Shown here piece after piece: positions 1 to 10,674 of a DNA stretch of 60,088 nucleotides; positions within the stretch are counted from its first letter, which is position 1, and each line of letters opens with the position of its first letter. Source of the stretch: Bifiguratus adelaidae (taxonomy: Eukaryota > Mucoromycota > Endogonomycetes > Endogonales); contig MVBO01000026.1 of assembly GCA_002261195.1 (NCBI GenBank), positions 96,770 through 156,857 of the forward strand, written 5' to 3'. The notes under the pieces were generated by a model. That model was not told the origin of the DNA, searched no databases, and was given only the letters and a program-made list of their open reading frames with translations. A program made the translations under genes and the position numbers.

Positions 1-639
1 GTTCTCGACTAGCCCGTACCTTTTTCTCCTGCTTATGTGCGCAAAAGCCTGGATTTACTCCTTCGTCCCTTCCAACAACAATCAGCACGCGCAGGATTGC
101 AGATCTGATGTTGACATTATATATGTGAAATAAACATTGTCGGCTCGGTTTGGCGATATACCTATCGATACGTATACCAAGGAATAAGCAAAGCTTGCCG
201 CTGCAAGTAAGTGCGTCAGCGTATAGGTAAATGGAGGCAATACACAGGATCAGACATGTTGGCTCTTGCCGCAACTGGCGAACCGCCAACGTAGAGATTC
301 CGAATCAAAGGACAAGTGGTCAATGAAATGGTATGGTAAAGCAGACTAAACCTTTGGTAGATGATATAATACCGCGAAAAGTCAATTTTTGGCCATGCAA
401 TCCAGCACCTTGATTATCGAAATGTTCATTGCCATCCACATGAACAGATTTACCAATGGGCAATTCCTAACTTGGGATTGGCAAATGTTGATCGACAATC
501 TCCAGGGATTGGTTCAGCTTATATGAACAGTTGAAGTGGAGCGCGCGTATCGGCCTTCTTGTCAAGGGGATCGTAACAAGGGACACAGAGTCATCTCTTC
601 ATCTTATCCACCGCCTTTCTTGCGTGCATTGATCTGGCA
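1..639. other. no gene recognised
   Basis: No reading frame, RNA gene or repeat was recognised in this stretch. It precedes the plus-strand frame starting at 640 and may hold its promoter and leader. A gene reaching in from outside the window cannot be excluded. Confidence 0.4.
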
Positions 640-1341
640 ATGCATGTTGAAGAGCGGACGCATCATACAGCTTTATTCCTGACACCAGTAGCAGGACTGG
701 ACACGGCGCTTGATCAATCGGTCGCAAGGTACAAGAACGGTTTCTGTGAAAAACAGATAAACGACTCCATTAAGAAGCCGCGTATAGAGAGATTAGAGAG
801 TCTCGAAAGTATAGCATCTAGCAAGCGTGAGGAGGTCAAAGATGCTTTCGTTCGTTTCAATGTTTATGGCATCCCCGGACAGGACTTGCACATCAAAACC
901 ACCGAGTATAAAGACACAATCCAACCACAACTGACACTAGACGACGATGATTTACCCTTGTGGACGCTCTCACCGGAAGCAGCCGCAACGTTCAATTCTC
1001 TCATGCATTGTGCAGCAAATAAGAATGGAATTGTCGGTAGTCCAGCATCAAGCCTTGATAAGGCGGAGTCACAGATACTTACACCAAGCTTGACGGATGC
1101 AACCTTCAGTTCCACGCCCACAAGTCTCAATTCTCCGAATCTCTCGCCAAAGACCACAGATTCTTTTGAGGAGAATATGACTTCACAGAGACAGTTACCC
1201 TTGTTGGACATTGCAACTAGCATATCCGTCGTGGACAGTTTTATACCACACAAACGCCAGTTCAAGAACCGATTATCCTGGCATGCTCTACAACAATGTC
1301 TATTACGGCAAAGGCGTCCCAAGGCAAAGGGGGCATGGTGA
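640..1341 (+). CDS. hypothetical protein, 233 aa
   Basis: A single uninterrupted frame of 233 codons that I do not recognise. The first third is charged and probably helical. The middle is rich in Ser, Thr and Pro (about residues 140-185) and looks disordered. The C-terminus is basic, ending in a cluster of Arg and Lys. No signal peptide, membrane span or cysteine cluster is visible. It converges on the minus-strand hypothetical gene ending at 1366. A GTGAGC directly after residue 232 could be a splice donor, so the true C-terminus is uncertain. Supported only by length, composition and fit between neighbours. Confidence 0.5.
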   Translation: MHVEERTHHTALFLTPVAGLDTALDQSVARYKNGFCEKQINDSIKKPRIERLESLESIASSKREEVKDAFVRFNVYGIPGQDLHIKTTEYKDTIQPQLTLDDDDLPLWTLSPEAAATFNSLMHCAANKNGIVGSPASSLDKAESQILTPSLTDATFSSTPTSLNSPNLSPKTTDSFEENMTSQRQLPLLDIATSISVVDSFIPHKRQFKNRLSWHALQQCLLRQRRPKAKGAW

Positions 1342-1365
1342 GCAATTCTACTCCCATCTGTAATT

Positions 1366-2064
1366 CTATTTGTTGCACAAACTGTCTTCCAAGTTCGTCA
1401 CCCTTTTGCCCCTCAGTATGCCTTTAGCCAAAGCTAAATTTTCCTTGGTGTCCTAGCAATAAAAGTATGACTAAATCATGACATAGGTAGTTTTCGGACA
1501 ACTTACTAGGGTGTCAAGTCGCTCTTCAATGATGGATAAAGAGAGATCTTCGATCAAGTCTCGAACAATCTGTCGCCGAAGCGGCTCCTGTGCGCTTGTC
1601 GAACAATAAAACTCGCCATCCATGGTCCATTCAATGGGGTCATCATTCGCAGTCCCGGGCAAAGATGTCTTCGACGGTCTGTAACTAGCGTACTTGTCGA
1701 GGAGACTCGTCAAGACGTTGTGCAGTTCCGGAGCACCCCAAGGAGACCGCCTGGCGTCGGACCAAGCTTTAAGTATCCGTTGCGCAGTGAATGCCACTTC
1801 CATGAGCGCATCCTCTGACATGCTTCCTGCTTCTCCATCATGTCCACCAACTTGTGTGGGCGCATGGTTCGGCACGGCAGGATTCTTCGTTACCGTGTCC
1901 ACCGTGGCGCAGTCAGCTTTGTTTGTATTTGGGTAATACTTTTGCTGCTGATACGTAGTTGCATGGTCTCGAGCAGGATGTCCACATTCATAATCAAAGC
2001 TTGGAAGTGTGAGCACGCTTTCGTTTGTCCCCTCTGTCAAAGGTATGGAGACATGGAAGGACAT
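1366..2064 (-). CDS. hypothetical protein, two exons, 214 aa
   Basis: Exon 1 is 2064..1507 (186 codons). A phase-0 intron with a GTAAGT donor and TGCTAG acceptor (1506..1453, 54 nt, the usual size here) joins it to exon 2, 1452..1366, which ends at TAG. Without splicing the frame stops at 1471. The middle of the protein (about residues 80-185) looks like several amphipathic helices; the first 75 residues are polar and disordered. No family was recognised. It is divergent from the gene starting at 2214, with 149 bp between the start codons, so the two probably share a promoter region. Confidence 0.5.
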
Positions 2065-2173
2065 TTCTCACGGCAGAGTGCCTTGCCTGCCTTTTTTGAG
2101 CATACGTCATGTGACCTGACTTTGGATTTAGCGCCACCCGCAATTTTATGCGTACTGGCGATGCATGGGATCA

Positions 2174-2181
2174 TATATAAA
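2174..2181 (+). promoter_or_regulatory. TATA box (TATATAAA)
   Basis: A TATATAAA sequence whose end lies only 32 nt before the ATG at 2214. If it is used at the normal spacing, the mRNA leader would be almost absent. Alternatively translation may begin elsewhere. Confidence 0.45.
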
Positions 2182-2213
2182 GGAGGGATAGGAACTTCAC
2201 CTGTACTTTGACA

Positions 2214-2774
2214 ATGTTTCGAAGCAATCAGAGTGGTGAGTGCTTTGCTTTATATGGTATACTTTGGGACTCATACCCGTGAATAGAGAGATCCGGATAC
2301 GAATATGACAACCAGTGGGGTGGTGTTTCCGACTTTAACAATAGCATTCTCCAGAACGAGGCGGAACAAGGTTCGGGGGTAAGTGGCAAGGGTTCTGCAA
2401 TTCCAGTTGTTGCTAACTAAGGTGTATAGGGAAGTCAACCTATTGATAGCCCCGTGAAGTTTTCGAATTCGAACTCGAGTGCCGAGACCGGGAGCTTCGG
2501 TTTCTTTTCGTCCCTGGGCCGTCGTCTGTCTCAAGGAGCGTCATTGGCCGAAAAGCGGGACGAGCTTGCAGTCCATAGTGTCGAAGCAGAAGGTTTCGAG
2601 ACCTTTGCCGCCAAAACGTCAGATGATTTGGGGACCTATGCGTTGACGGAGCACTTTGAGGAAGATCCCACCGTCGGTGTGTCGTCGTACACCAGAACGG
2701 AAACTGTCCCTTCCACAGATCGTCGAAGCTCGCTCAACACCGAACCCGAAGAGCAAGCCATTTACCTGTCGTGA
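2214..2774 (+). CDS. hypothetical protein, three exons, 152 aa
   Basis: Reconstructed exons are 2214..2235 (22 nt), 2287..2378 and 2430..2774. Both introns are GT-AG and keep the frame: the first opens GTGAGT and ends ATAG, the second opens GTAAGT, carries CTAAC near 2412 and ends GTATAG. The protein is acidic, rich in Ser, Gly and Glu, and has no membrane span. A short conserved-looking core (about residues 58-80) contains FFSSLGRRLSQGASLAEKR, and two further Ser/Thr-rich acidic segments follow. The family was not recognised. It converges with the fucosyltransferase gene, 62 bp between stop codons. Confidence 0.6.
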
Positions 2775-2836
2775 ACGAAAGTTATTGACTTTGCGTAGTC
2801 TTTTGTACATAGTCTTGAACAGAAAATTGCTTCTCT

Positions 2837-3916
2837 TCATTGTTCTGCATTGACACTGAGTAGGGGGGGTATATGTACATATTCACGTACGAAGGTGTTT
2901 GTGTAATTGTTTTTCAAAAAGCGAACTAGGCGACAAACTGCGTCCGAGCGGCCAATATCGAGCAAAGAGCCAAAATACGGAGTGTAGTCCAACTCTTTCC
3001 ACTCGAGATACTTTTCGTATTCGCTCGGATGCTCATCAAGCCAAACAAGGTAGTCTGCAAGTTGCCGAATGGAATCGAACTCTTCGACAACAATAGCACT
3101 GTACGGGTGAGGCATGAAACTGGATCGGAAGGTGTCCGTTCCCAAGAATATGGGAACACTGCCGGCCTCCAGGGCTTGGAAGTACTTTTCCGTGACATAA
3201 TCTTGACTATTACTGTTTTCAAAAGCAATCGAAAACTTGTACTGACGAATAATTGAAGCTTTTTGAGCCCAGCGGTCGATGCCTTTCGATCGATCCAGTG
3301 GCATGTTGTTCAAGCACTTTCCGTAAGAATGGATGGGGATGTATCGCATGAGCTCTTTCAAGACCTGGAGGCGATTGTTTTTGGCATCACAGTTGGTGAT
3401 AAAGGCTGCAGCTAAAGCATCGGAGCGCTTCTCCGCAAAAGGTATAGCAGGTGCCTTCAAATCCATGAAATCATACGCGTACGCGAGCGGGACGTCAGAG
3501 TCCAGTTCATAGGTCATGTAATAATCAAATGCCGCGTTGGGTCGGTAATTTGCAAAGCTTTCCAGCGCAAAAAGCGCGTGCAGCTGGTCCGCCTTGCTAG
3601 GATAGAACTTGTACTTGGCTATTATACCTGGAACAGTATTACTCCAAATAACGACATCAGCCTCGTTGATGTCGTTGGTATATCGATATGGTGCAGAACA
3701 CGGCACTGCTGAGAGATTCGTACTTGAGCTGGGATACCTATGGATGACGATTTCGCGACCTGGATCTCCAACGTCGGCTATCGGCGGGTGATCCCTTACG
3801 ATGCGTAAACGCACGATAGGTTCCGATACGTTCCATAGGCGCATCAGTTGCCAAAAACAGAGGCATAGCGAGCTAAGGAGAACCGAGCCGTAAGCTTTCT
3901 TGACACTGAACCCCAT
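2837..3916 (-). CDS. alpha-1,3-fucosyltransferase-like, GT10 family
   Basis: Intronless, 359 aa. GT10 enzymes transfer L-fucose from GDP-fucose to N-acetylglucosamine or other acceptors in the Golgi. Residues 9-26 form a hydrophobic signal anchor, giving the type II topology usual for the family. The C-terminal half carries the hallmark GT10 block: FENS followed by DYVTEKYFQALEAGSVPI and FLGTD (about residues 230-262). The acceptor-side domain contains the DVVIWSN stretch near residue 85. The length matches family members with short stems. GT10 genes are uncommon in yeasts and filamentous ascomycetes but known in Mucoromycota, which bears on the organism. The acceptor cannot be told from sequence. 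Confidence 0.9.
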   Translation of the reverse strand: MGFSVKKAYGSVLLSSLCLCFWQLMRLWNVSEPIVRLRIVRDHPPIADVGDPGREIVIHRYPSSSTNLSAVPCSAPYRYTNDINEADVVIWSNTVPGIIAKYKFYPSKADQLHALFALESFANYRPNAAFDYYMTYELDSDVPLAYAYDFMDLKAPAIPFAEKRSDALAAAFITNCDAKNNRLQVLKELMRYIPIHSYGKCLNNMPLDRSKGIDRWAQKASIIRQYKFSIAFENSNSQDYVTEKYFQALEAGSVPIFLGTDTFRSSFMPHPYSAIVVEEFDSIRQLADYLVWLDEHPSEYEKYLEWKELDYTPYFGSLLDIGRSDAVCRLVRFLKNNYTNTFVREYVHIPPLLSVNAEQ

Positions 3917-4363
3917 TCGGACGCATTACCACCGAAACTTAAACAGGACCGTGAAGAGCGCAAAGTCAGTCTGTATTTGGACAAATGATGGCACCTTGCC
4001 GCATTGACGTTGAACATGACAGTTTCCGAAGATACATATGTTGGGTCTAATTCTACCCACCTCCACGCGTGAACTTTGGGATGTGCTCCGACAGAAGAAC
4101 GATTTAGATGCACCGGGATGTCCGCCCAATCAGAGCCACTGCATGGATGATTTGTCCCAAAACAGCTATGCTCCCATTTGGCAGTATAGGGCGTTTTCCA
4201 TGGGAAAGCAGGCCATGTGCTTGAGTGGTCCGTTTAGGCTGAGAGTATATAATGTCTCAGGGGCCTTCTGTTCTCGCTAACAAACTATCGTATAGCTGCA
4301 TTGGGTTTCTTGCAGCCATAGACCGTTGTACATTCTACACTATAGACAAGGCATTGTGATACC

Positions 4364-5308
4364 ATGTCTAGAGCTCGCTCATTGAGTCTCTCACAATCCG
4401 TCAAGCCGAAAGAAATGGCACCTGTGGCAACACAGGTGGGCCCTATTAAGAAAACCTATCCATTCTGGTTTGGAGGAGCTGCGGGATGCTTGGCTTGTCT
4501 TGTATCACATCCACTCGACCTTGTCAAAGTTCGGATGCAGACTGTGGAAGGAGCGGCCAAGGATGGTATGGTCCGGACTATTGTGAATCTCGTCAAAGGC
4601 GAAGGTGCGCTTGCCATTTACGATGGTATCTCTGCCGGCATGCTTAGACAAGCTTCCTACACTACAATGCGTTTTGCAACTTATGAGGCGTGCAAGAATT
4701 ATCTGTCGGCTCCCGGCAAGACCCTCAGTACTTGGGAAATGCTTGGCTGCGCAAGTTTTGCTGGCGCTGTTGCAGGTGTTGTCGGCAACCCAGCAGACGT
4801 TGTCAATATTCGAATGCAAAATGATGGCAAGTTGCCTAAAGAGCTCCGCCGCAACTACAAGAATGCTTTTGAAGGCCTTTATCGCATTTTCCGAACCGAG
4901 GGTGTCAGCGCTCTCTTCCGGGGACTTGGACCACAAATCAACAAGTGTATCCTCATGAATGCCGCTCAATTGACTTCTTACGATGCAGCCAAGGTCGCTC
5001 TGCTGAAGACACCCTATTTCAAGGACAATGTGTACACCCATTTCGCCTCAAGTTTCTTTGCCGCCTTTGTTGCCACTACCGTCACATCTCCCATAGATGT
5101 CATCAAGACGCGTGTTCAGAATTCAGCCAAAACGGGTGACAAACGTGGCATGGCCAAGATGCTTGCGGACACGGTGCGCAACGAAGGCTTCTTGACCCTC
5201 TACAAGGGTTGGACGCCAGCCTTCGTTCGACTTTGTCCTCACACGGTATGCATGTTTTTGATCTTCGAACAGATGAAAAAGGTCTACGATCAGAACTTTA
5301 GGAAGTGA
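4364..5308 (+). CDS. DIC1: mitochondrial dicarboxylate carrier
   Basis: Intronless, 314 aa, with the three-fold repeat of the SLC25 mitochondrial carrier family. Each repeat begins with a signature Px[DE]xx[KR]: SHPLDLVKVRMQ near residue 47, GNPADVVNIRMQ near 143 and TSPIDVIKTRVQ near 243. The order of substrate-contact residues and overall resemblance fit the dicarboxylate carrier (malate or succinate exchanged for phosphate across the inner membrane) better than the oxoglutarate or oxaloacetate carriers. The first 30 residues are polar; a second Met at residue 18 is a possible start. It is separated from the fucosyltransferase gene by about 450 bp of divergent upstream sequence. Confidence 0.88.
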   Translation: MSRARSLSLSQSVKPKEMAPVATQVGPIKKTYPFWFGGAAGCLACLVSHPLDLVKVRMQTVEGAAKDGMVRTIVNLVKGEGALAIYDGISAGMLRQASYTTMRFATYEACKNYLSAPGKTLSTWEMLGCASFAGAVAGVVGNPADVVNIRMQNDGKLPKELRRNYKNAFEGLYRIFRTEGVSALFRGLGPQINKCILMNAAQLTSYDAAKVALLKTPYFKDNVYTHFASSFFAAFVATTVTSPIDVIKTRVQNSAKTGDKRGMAKMLADTVRNEGFLTLYKGWTPAFVRLCPHTVCMFLIFEQMKKVYDQNFRK

Positions 5309-6944
5309 TCGCAAGCATATAGATGGAGTCTCAAACAGATGTATCGCTTTTGTTCGCTGTAAACGTGTAGCACTTTCTTGGTTTTGAGGATATTATAGCA
5401 AATTGCTTGTCGGTGTAAGAATTGTATATTGTTAGCTCGAAAATACAGGATTATCACTGCCAATCTGCCTTCTAAATCACTTCAATAATTCAACGGGTAT
5501 TTTCGGAAACCTTCATTGTACTTTTAACATAACCAACATCTTTTGGTTATTATCTTCCTTAGAAGATACGCTCGGAAATGGCAATCGAATCGCCGATGGC
5601 CGCCACTATCGGAAGTTGCGGCAGCAGGAGGCACATAGGAGGCTTTCGACGCAGGGCCTTGATGCAACCTTCATGCTCTCAAAAGAAGCATGTTTATCCG
5701 CGTCCATCGTTGCAATTGAAGACACATTTGAGGTTATCCGTGCTTCCACTCCGATCCAGCCAGGCACTAGCGACGGTGACACGGAGTACGGGCAAATTTA
5801 TACCAGAGGCGACCTGCAGCCGTATTGAAAGCCTTGCAAGACTTGCCTTGAAATAGTCATGTCACTAAGCCAAACACTTTGCGTTGCCGCACAATCATCC
5901 AGTTGGGGTGTGATGATGGCACAAAGCAAGTCTGGTATTGACGGAATTGATCGTCTAGAGGATGTAACTTGGCGTTTTCTGCAACGGTGGCTGTCGCTCT
6001 TTAAGGGCAGAGGAGATGACGTAAACCTCCACCGAACTTGAAGCCAATTCATTCTTTGTCGTGTTTCGAAGACTCTATATCTTGAAGCAGAGACCGAGTC
6101 CTTTCACGCCGCGATCTAATCTCAGGCCATTCCAAATCCGCTTCTAAGATATGCTTTACCACGCTGACGCTAATTGTCAAAAGCCTATCCTCGGTCACAA
6201 GCGTGCTGGAGTCCGTTGCAAATACTTTTGCTTGGCGGGAAGCCATCAATATCGGCAACATTTCCAGTCAGCAAGGCTACGTGCACCGACTCCAGGAAAG
6301 CTAAATCTCAGTCAAGTTGCCGCAGAGATTCCGACGACATGACGACTGACTAGGTTTTGCAACTATGAGTGACTTGCACCCAAGCTCGCCCACTCTCCAT
6401 GGTCCGTGCGCGGGAACTCGACCAGTTCGGCGGACCTTGACCCTTTGCAACTACTATTTACGGCGTCAGCACTCAGTGCATACAAATGCGCCAATCTCGA
6501 CGACATCAGTACGCTTACGCATGCACAACCAATTTGCATATGTGATTGTTGGTGTCTCGTGATAAGTAACCTGTTTGAAACGCTACCCCTGGTCGGCTTA
6601 TGCAACTGCCCTTGGTCACATATGCCATGCAATTAGCCATATATGGCGCCGGGACATAGTTTTCACCAACATGACAAGACCCCTGGCTCTGGAGCAACTG
6701 CATCAGGCCCTGAAATTATGTACCACATGTACAGCAAACAAAATGAATTGAGACAATGGTTATCACGAGTGCCGCCCTCCGTACAAATTTTCACGAGTGA
6801 AAGGCCAGCCATGGTAACTCACGTGGTAGGAGTTGTCAAGCAGGCCTCCGTCTTTTATGACTGTCAGTGATCAGCATTTCCAGGAATAAAAGCTGCTTGT
6901 ACGATGGGCGCCTGCAAGATTAGGTATCTGCTGAAAGTTCGTCT
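5309..6944. other. unassigned region with degenerate open frames
   Basis: No confident gene. One plus frame is open from 5436 to 6041 except for a single TGA at 5826-5828, and lacks an obvious start. A 70-codon minus frame at 6261..6049 has protein-like composition in its last half. The rest (about 6300-6940) shows only short frames and may be the promoter of the LITAF gene. Confidence 0.4.
5436..6041 (+). pseudogene. possible gene remnant with an in-frame TGA
   Basis: A single frame stays open for about 200 codons on either side of one TGA at 5826-5828. The stretch before the stop includes RIADGRHYRKLRQQEAHRRL, and the stretch after it includes DGIDRLEDVTWRFLQRWLSL; both have ordinary protein composition. 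No good ATG precedes it, although a CTTAG acceptor at about 5562 could open an exon. It could be a decayed gene, an exon pair with an intron I could not place, or chance. No family was recognised. Confidence 0.2.
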
Positions 6945-7815
6945 ATGTTCAGATTTTCTAGTTCACGCGAAATAACAGAGCAACCTAATACGCTTCATAA
7001 GGCGGAGATGCGGTCATCGATACACGTATCGGATCGTCCCCTCGATCACGGTACACGGACATGGTTCGAACGGAGTCGAGGAGATTCTAAACAAAGATCA
7101 AAATTGCGCTTACTTTCGAGCGATCGGCAACGATGGAGACAACGAAACTCAATAGGCTCCCATCGATCTGAGGATGATAACATAAACCGGCATATCGCGG
7201 AGAAGGATATTTCGCACGCTGCATTCGACGCGCTATCACCACATGTAAAGTACCTCTACTCCTCAACACCTCTTGGTATACATACAATAGACGAAATTGA
7301 TGTAGTGGAAAACGCACTTGGCGAGGTTCAACCGCTCCGTTTCTACGGAGAGAAAGGCACGCAGACGCGACAAGAGGATAGGATAACACCTTCCACTTTG
7401 CGGCCTCTGAAGAAACAAGATACTAATTGCCCAAAACCATCAAGTATTCGTTCAAATGACTCGCAAGAAACAGATTTCCGCGGACCAGTCCCAGACTTTC
7501 CGATACGACTAAAGTGCTCAAATTGCGAGAAGACTGTGAAGACGCGCGTTGAATTCAAGAACGGCACATGCGTCTATCTGTGCGCCTTTGGATTGTGAGT
7601 CCTTATAGGCGGTCATTCTCGAACGCTATCTGACCAGTCAACTCAGATTCTGCTTCTCAGTTGTCCTCTTTTGGATTCCCTTCACCATGGATTGTTTCAA
7701 AGGTAAGTATGATTTCTCGGCCTGTAGAAACCTCGCTGAAGTATTCTGTGCGCCAGATGTACATCATATTTGCCCGACTTGCGATCAGCTCTTGGCTCAA
7801 CAGTCAAGGCTATAA
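6945..7815 (+). CDS. LITAF-domain membrane-associated protein
   Basis: Three exons: 6945..7594, 7647..7702 and 7757..7815, joined by GT-AG introns of 52 and 54 nt. LITAF domains bind zinc through two split CxxC-type knuckles and insert a short hydrophobic segment into endosomal or lysosomal membranes. Here the first knuckle is CSNC (near residue 195), the hydrophobic insert is FCFSVVLFWIPF, and the second knuckle is HHICPTCDQLL, ending six residues before the stop. The domain exists only after splicing, which supports the gene model. The first 190 residues are basic and Ser/Arg-rich, probably disordered. The total is 254 aa, longer than most LITAF proteins because of this extension. Confidence 0.82.
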
Positions 7816-7969
7816 TCGAGCGCGTAAATGTAAACGCTTGTAATCTAGGATGTAGTGGATGCAATGTTCATAGACAATGAAAATGTTGTCGTCATCCAAC
7901 GAGAAAAATTTGCGGTCAAAAAGAAGTGCTGTCGCTTCGGCTTGATCGCTCGCACATAGACTAGTCATC

Positions 7970-9498
7970 ATGGCCGCCAAATACGACCTGACGACGCGTA
8001 TGATACCCTTCTTGGATAGACACCTCGTCTTCCCTCTGTTGGAATTCCTCACGCAAGAAGAGGTAAGGCGTCATGATTCCTAAATGGTAGATCGTTTGTA
8101 CCTGACAGGCACTGACTGCCGATGGTAGGTATATCCGCAAGAGGGTCTCTTGAAGGCCAAGTTTGACTTGCTTTCTCAAACGAATATGGTCGACTTTGTG
8201 ATGCAGCTGTATCAACAAATTCACAATACGGAAGACATACCGGAAGGTGAGGCCCGCAATAGATCTTGATAGTAGAGCTGAGTCCCTTTGTTCAGAATTT
8301 ACGGCCAAGCGCTCGAAGGTGCTCTCACAGCTCGAGGATCTACAAGCGAAGGCTACAAAGGTGATGGACGTGATTGAAAATCCAGAGGTTATTGCTGCCC
8401 TTCGTCAAGATAAGCTCCAGAACCTGCAGTTCCTCAAAGAAAACTACAACTTTTCGCCCGACATGGTACATGTACTATACGAATACGGCCAATTTCAATA
8501 CAACTGCGGCAACTATGGCGGTGCAGCAGACATGCTGTATCATTTTCGCGTTTTGTCAACAGATCACGACCTCAACCTCTCGGCCCTATGGGGAAAGCTG
8601 GCTTCTGAAATATTAACAGGCAACGAAGTCGCCGCCGAAGAGCTTCAAAAGCTGCGCGAAGCTATCGATCAGAAGAGCTTTTCATCTCCCTTGCAACAAC
8701 TTCAGCAACGTACATGGGTCATCCATTGGTCCCTCTTCGTCTTCTTCTTCCACCCTAAAAGCCGAGACTCCATCGTCGATATGTTCTTCCAACCACAGTA
8801 TATCAACACTATACAGACATCTTGCCCATGGATTCTTCGATACCTCACTACAGCTGTTGTTATTGGCAGTCGCGGCAAAACTACTATGAAGGATCTTATT
8901 CGCGCCATTCAACAGGAAACTTACGAATATCGCGACCCTATCACCGAATTCGTGGAGGCTCTCTATGTCAACTTCGATTTTGAAGGCGCTCAAAAGAAAC
9001 TCAAGGAATGTGAGGAAGTTTTGGCAAATGACTTCTTCTTGAAGCCTGTTCGGGATGATTTTATGGAAAACGCCCGTCAATTCATCTCTGAAACATACTG
9101 CAGAATACACCAAAAGATCGACATACGGTACGTTCACTTTCTACTATCTTTAAGTAGCTCGAAATTGATTCGCCTTTATCTCTAGGGAGCTTTCTCAGAC
9201 GCTTAACCTAAGCCAAGAGGAAGGTGAAAAATGGATCGTCGACCTTATCCGCGAAACCCGCATCGACGCCAAAATTGACTTTGGCGAGGTATGTTTTATG
9301 ACCGCGTGTCCAGTGCAACTTGATCGTTGATCCTCCTGATAGAACACTGTCATCATGAACACCCCGGTGGACTCTGTCTATCAGCAGATCATTGAGAGAA
9401 CAAAGGGTCTCTCCTTCCGATCGCAAGTCCTAGCATCCACGATTGAAAAGCGACAGGCTGCTCTTGCAAATGCTGCAATGACGGAAGCAGAGGCATAA
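7970..9498 (+). CDS. INT6: eIF3 subunit e (Int6)
   Basis: Five exons: 7970..8062, 8129..8246, 8296..9127, 9186..9288 and 9343..9498, giving 433 aa. eIF3e is a PCI-domain subunit of translation initiation factor 3. The N-terminus reads [20 protein letters not shown], matching the conserved eIF3e opening (AKYDLT...[12 protein letters not shown]). The region WGKLASEIL, the block [20 protein letters not shown], and the PCI segment with [18 protein letters not shown] are equally characteristic. The C-terminus ends shortly after the winged-helix part ([10 protein letters not shown]...[23 protein letters not shown]). Every splice junction restores a conserved segment. It converges with the bZIP gene. 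A second eIF3 PCI subunit (eIF3m) lies 44 kb away. Confidence 0.95.
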
Positions 9499-9793
9499 AG
9501 GCAGTCGTTATGCTTGCATGCAAGCTTGTAGAAAGCACTTGTCTTGTACACGTCTAGCATAATTACAGGAAAATAAAATCTGATACAATAGCACTAGGAG
9601 AGGGGGTGGGAGTGTGAAACTTATGGTATCTTCCGATGAATGCAGCCGATCGACATTCCGTGTGTCAATGAGTATGTAGAGCGCAAGCTGTAAGGGAGTC
9701 GGCATTGTGGCGATGTGAACGCAAGGGCTTAGGCTCCGGTGCCTGCATCCTGGAATGGGCCATCCCTAATGTCGCGTGGTACGGACCGTAATT

Positions 9794-10576
9794 CTATAAC
9801 GTCGCGCCTTTGGCTTTGCGGCGCGATGTAGCTTCAGACAAACTTTTCTCGAGCTCTCGACATCGTGTCTTGTACTCTTCAACCTCACGTCGAGCAGTTT
9901 CCAGAAGCTGTGAAAGGTTTTGGTTTTCCTCGGTAAGATGCTGAATCATTTCTCGCATTTCTTGTTGCTTCATCTGCTTCTTGGCTCGATATTTGGCTGA
10001 TGCTGTCTTGTTTCTTTCGCGTCTCTCGGTCATCGAGAGCGAAAGTGGCCCGCCAAGGTCTGTTGACGGGTGCGTATGTGTTTGTACTGAGCCGGAGTGG
10101 TATTCAGGTGGGTATTCAGGGGATATGAGCGAATCGGAGGAGGAGTAGCTGGCGTAGAGGGTAGACTCGTGTTTGTGGATGAAGGGGTTGGGAGAAGTAA
10201 GAGGATCAGAGCCTGAGGAGGCCGTCTGGTTGCAGGCGCCTTGCTCAAATATTTCATTGGCAGAATGGGACCGCTGCTTGGGTCCAAAGTCAAGCTGTGG
10301 AACGGGAGGTGGTGGCAAGCGTCCGTGGAAACTAGTGTTGTAGAAGGCAGGCAGGGGCTTGGTATGGACTAGACTGGTGTCTATCTCCATGCGATAAAAT
10401 GCTTCTACGCCTTGCGTGGACCGAGCAGAAGCTGGATTCGGTGCAAATGTTTGGGATTTGTCTACATTCGATGTTCCCTCGGGAGGCGAGGCGTCCATAA
10501 TTACCGCTAGAGACATAGCCGTCTGTTTCCTTGTCGGCGGCAACTGCACCGGAGGCGGCACCGTGGCGTCGGTCAT
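9794..10576 (-). CDS. bZIP transcription factor
   Basis: Intronless, 260 aa. The basic region (about residues 183-205) is RRERNKTASAKYRAKKQMKQ. Its N-x3-S-A-x-Y-R-x-K-K pattern resembles the fungal Met4/Cys-3/zip1 type more than Gcn4 or AP-1. A leucine zipper follows with heptad leucines in HLTEENQNLSQLLE and CRELEKSL. The first 180 residues are Pro/Ser-rich and presumably hold the activation domain. Sulfur-metabolism or stress regulation would fit that basic-region type but is inference. The leader contains two short overlapping uORFs (separate entries), hinting at translational control. It converges with eIF3e. Confidence 0.88.
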   Translation of the reverse strand: MTDATVPPPVQLPPTRKQTAMSLAVIMDASPPEGTSNVDKSQTFAPNPASARSTQGVEAFYRMEIDTSLVHTKPLPAFYNTSFHGRLPPPPVPQLDFGPKQRSHSANEIFEQGACNQTASSGSDPLTSPNPFIHKHESTLYASYSSSDSLISPEYPPEYHSGSVQTHTHPSTDLGGPLSLSMTERRERNKTASAKYRAKKQMKQQEMREMIQHLTEENQNLSQLLETARREVEEYKTRCRELEKSLSEATSRRKAKGATL

Positions 10577-10626
10577 GTTCGGTGTTCAATCACGTTGGAA
10601 TAGCTGGTGATGGGGACAAGTGATCC

Positions 10627-10674
10627 TCAAACACGATAAAGAAGCTTCACGGGATCGGACTGAAACGTTTTCAT
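10627..10674 (-). promoter_or_regulatory. uORF 2 in the bZIP leader, 15 codons
   Basis: ATG at 10674..10672 opens a 15-codon frame ending TGA at 10629..10627, 50 nt before the bZIP start. Its ATG overlaps the stop of uORF 1 in the sequence ATGA. No other ATG lies between its stop and the main start. It is relevant only if transcription begins upstream of 10703, which the sequence cannot show. Confidence 0.4.
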
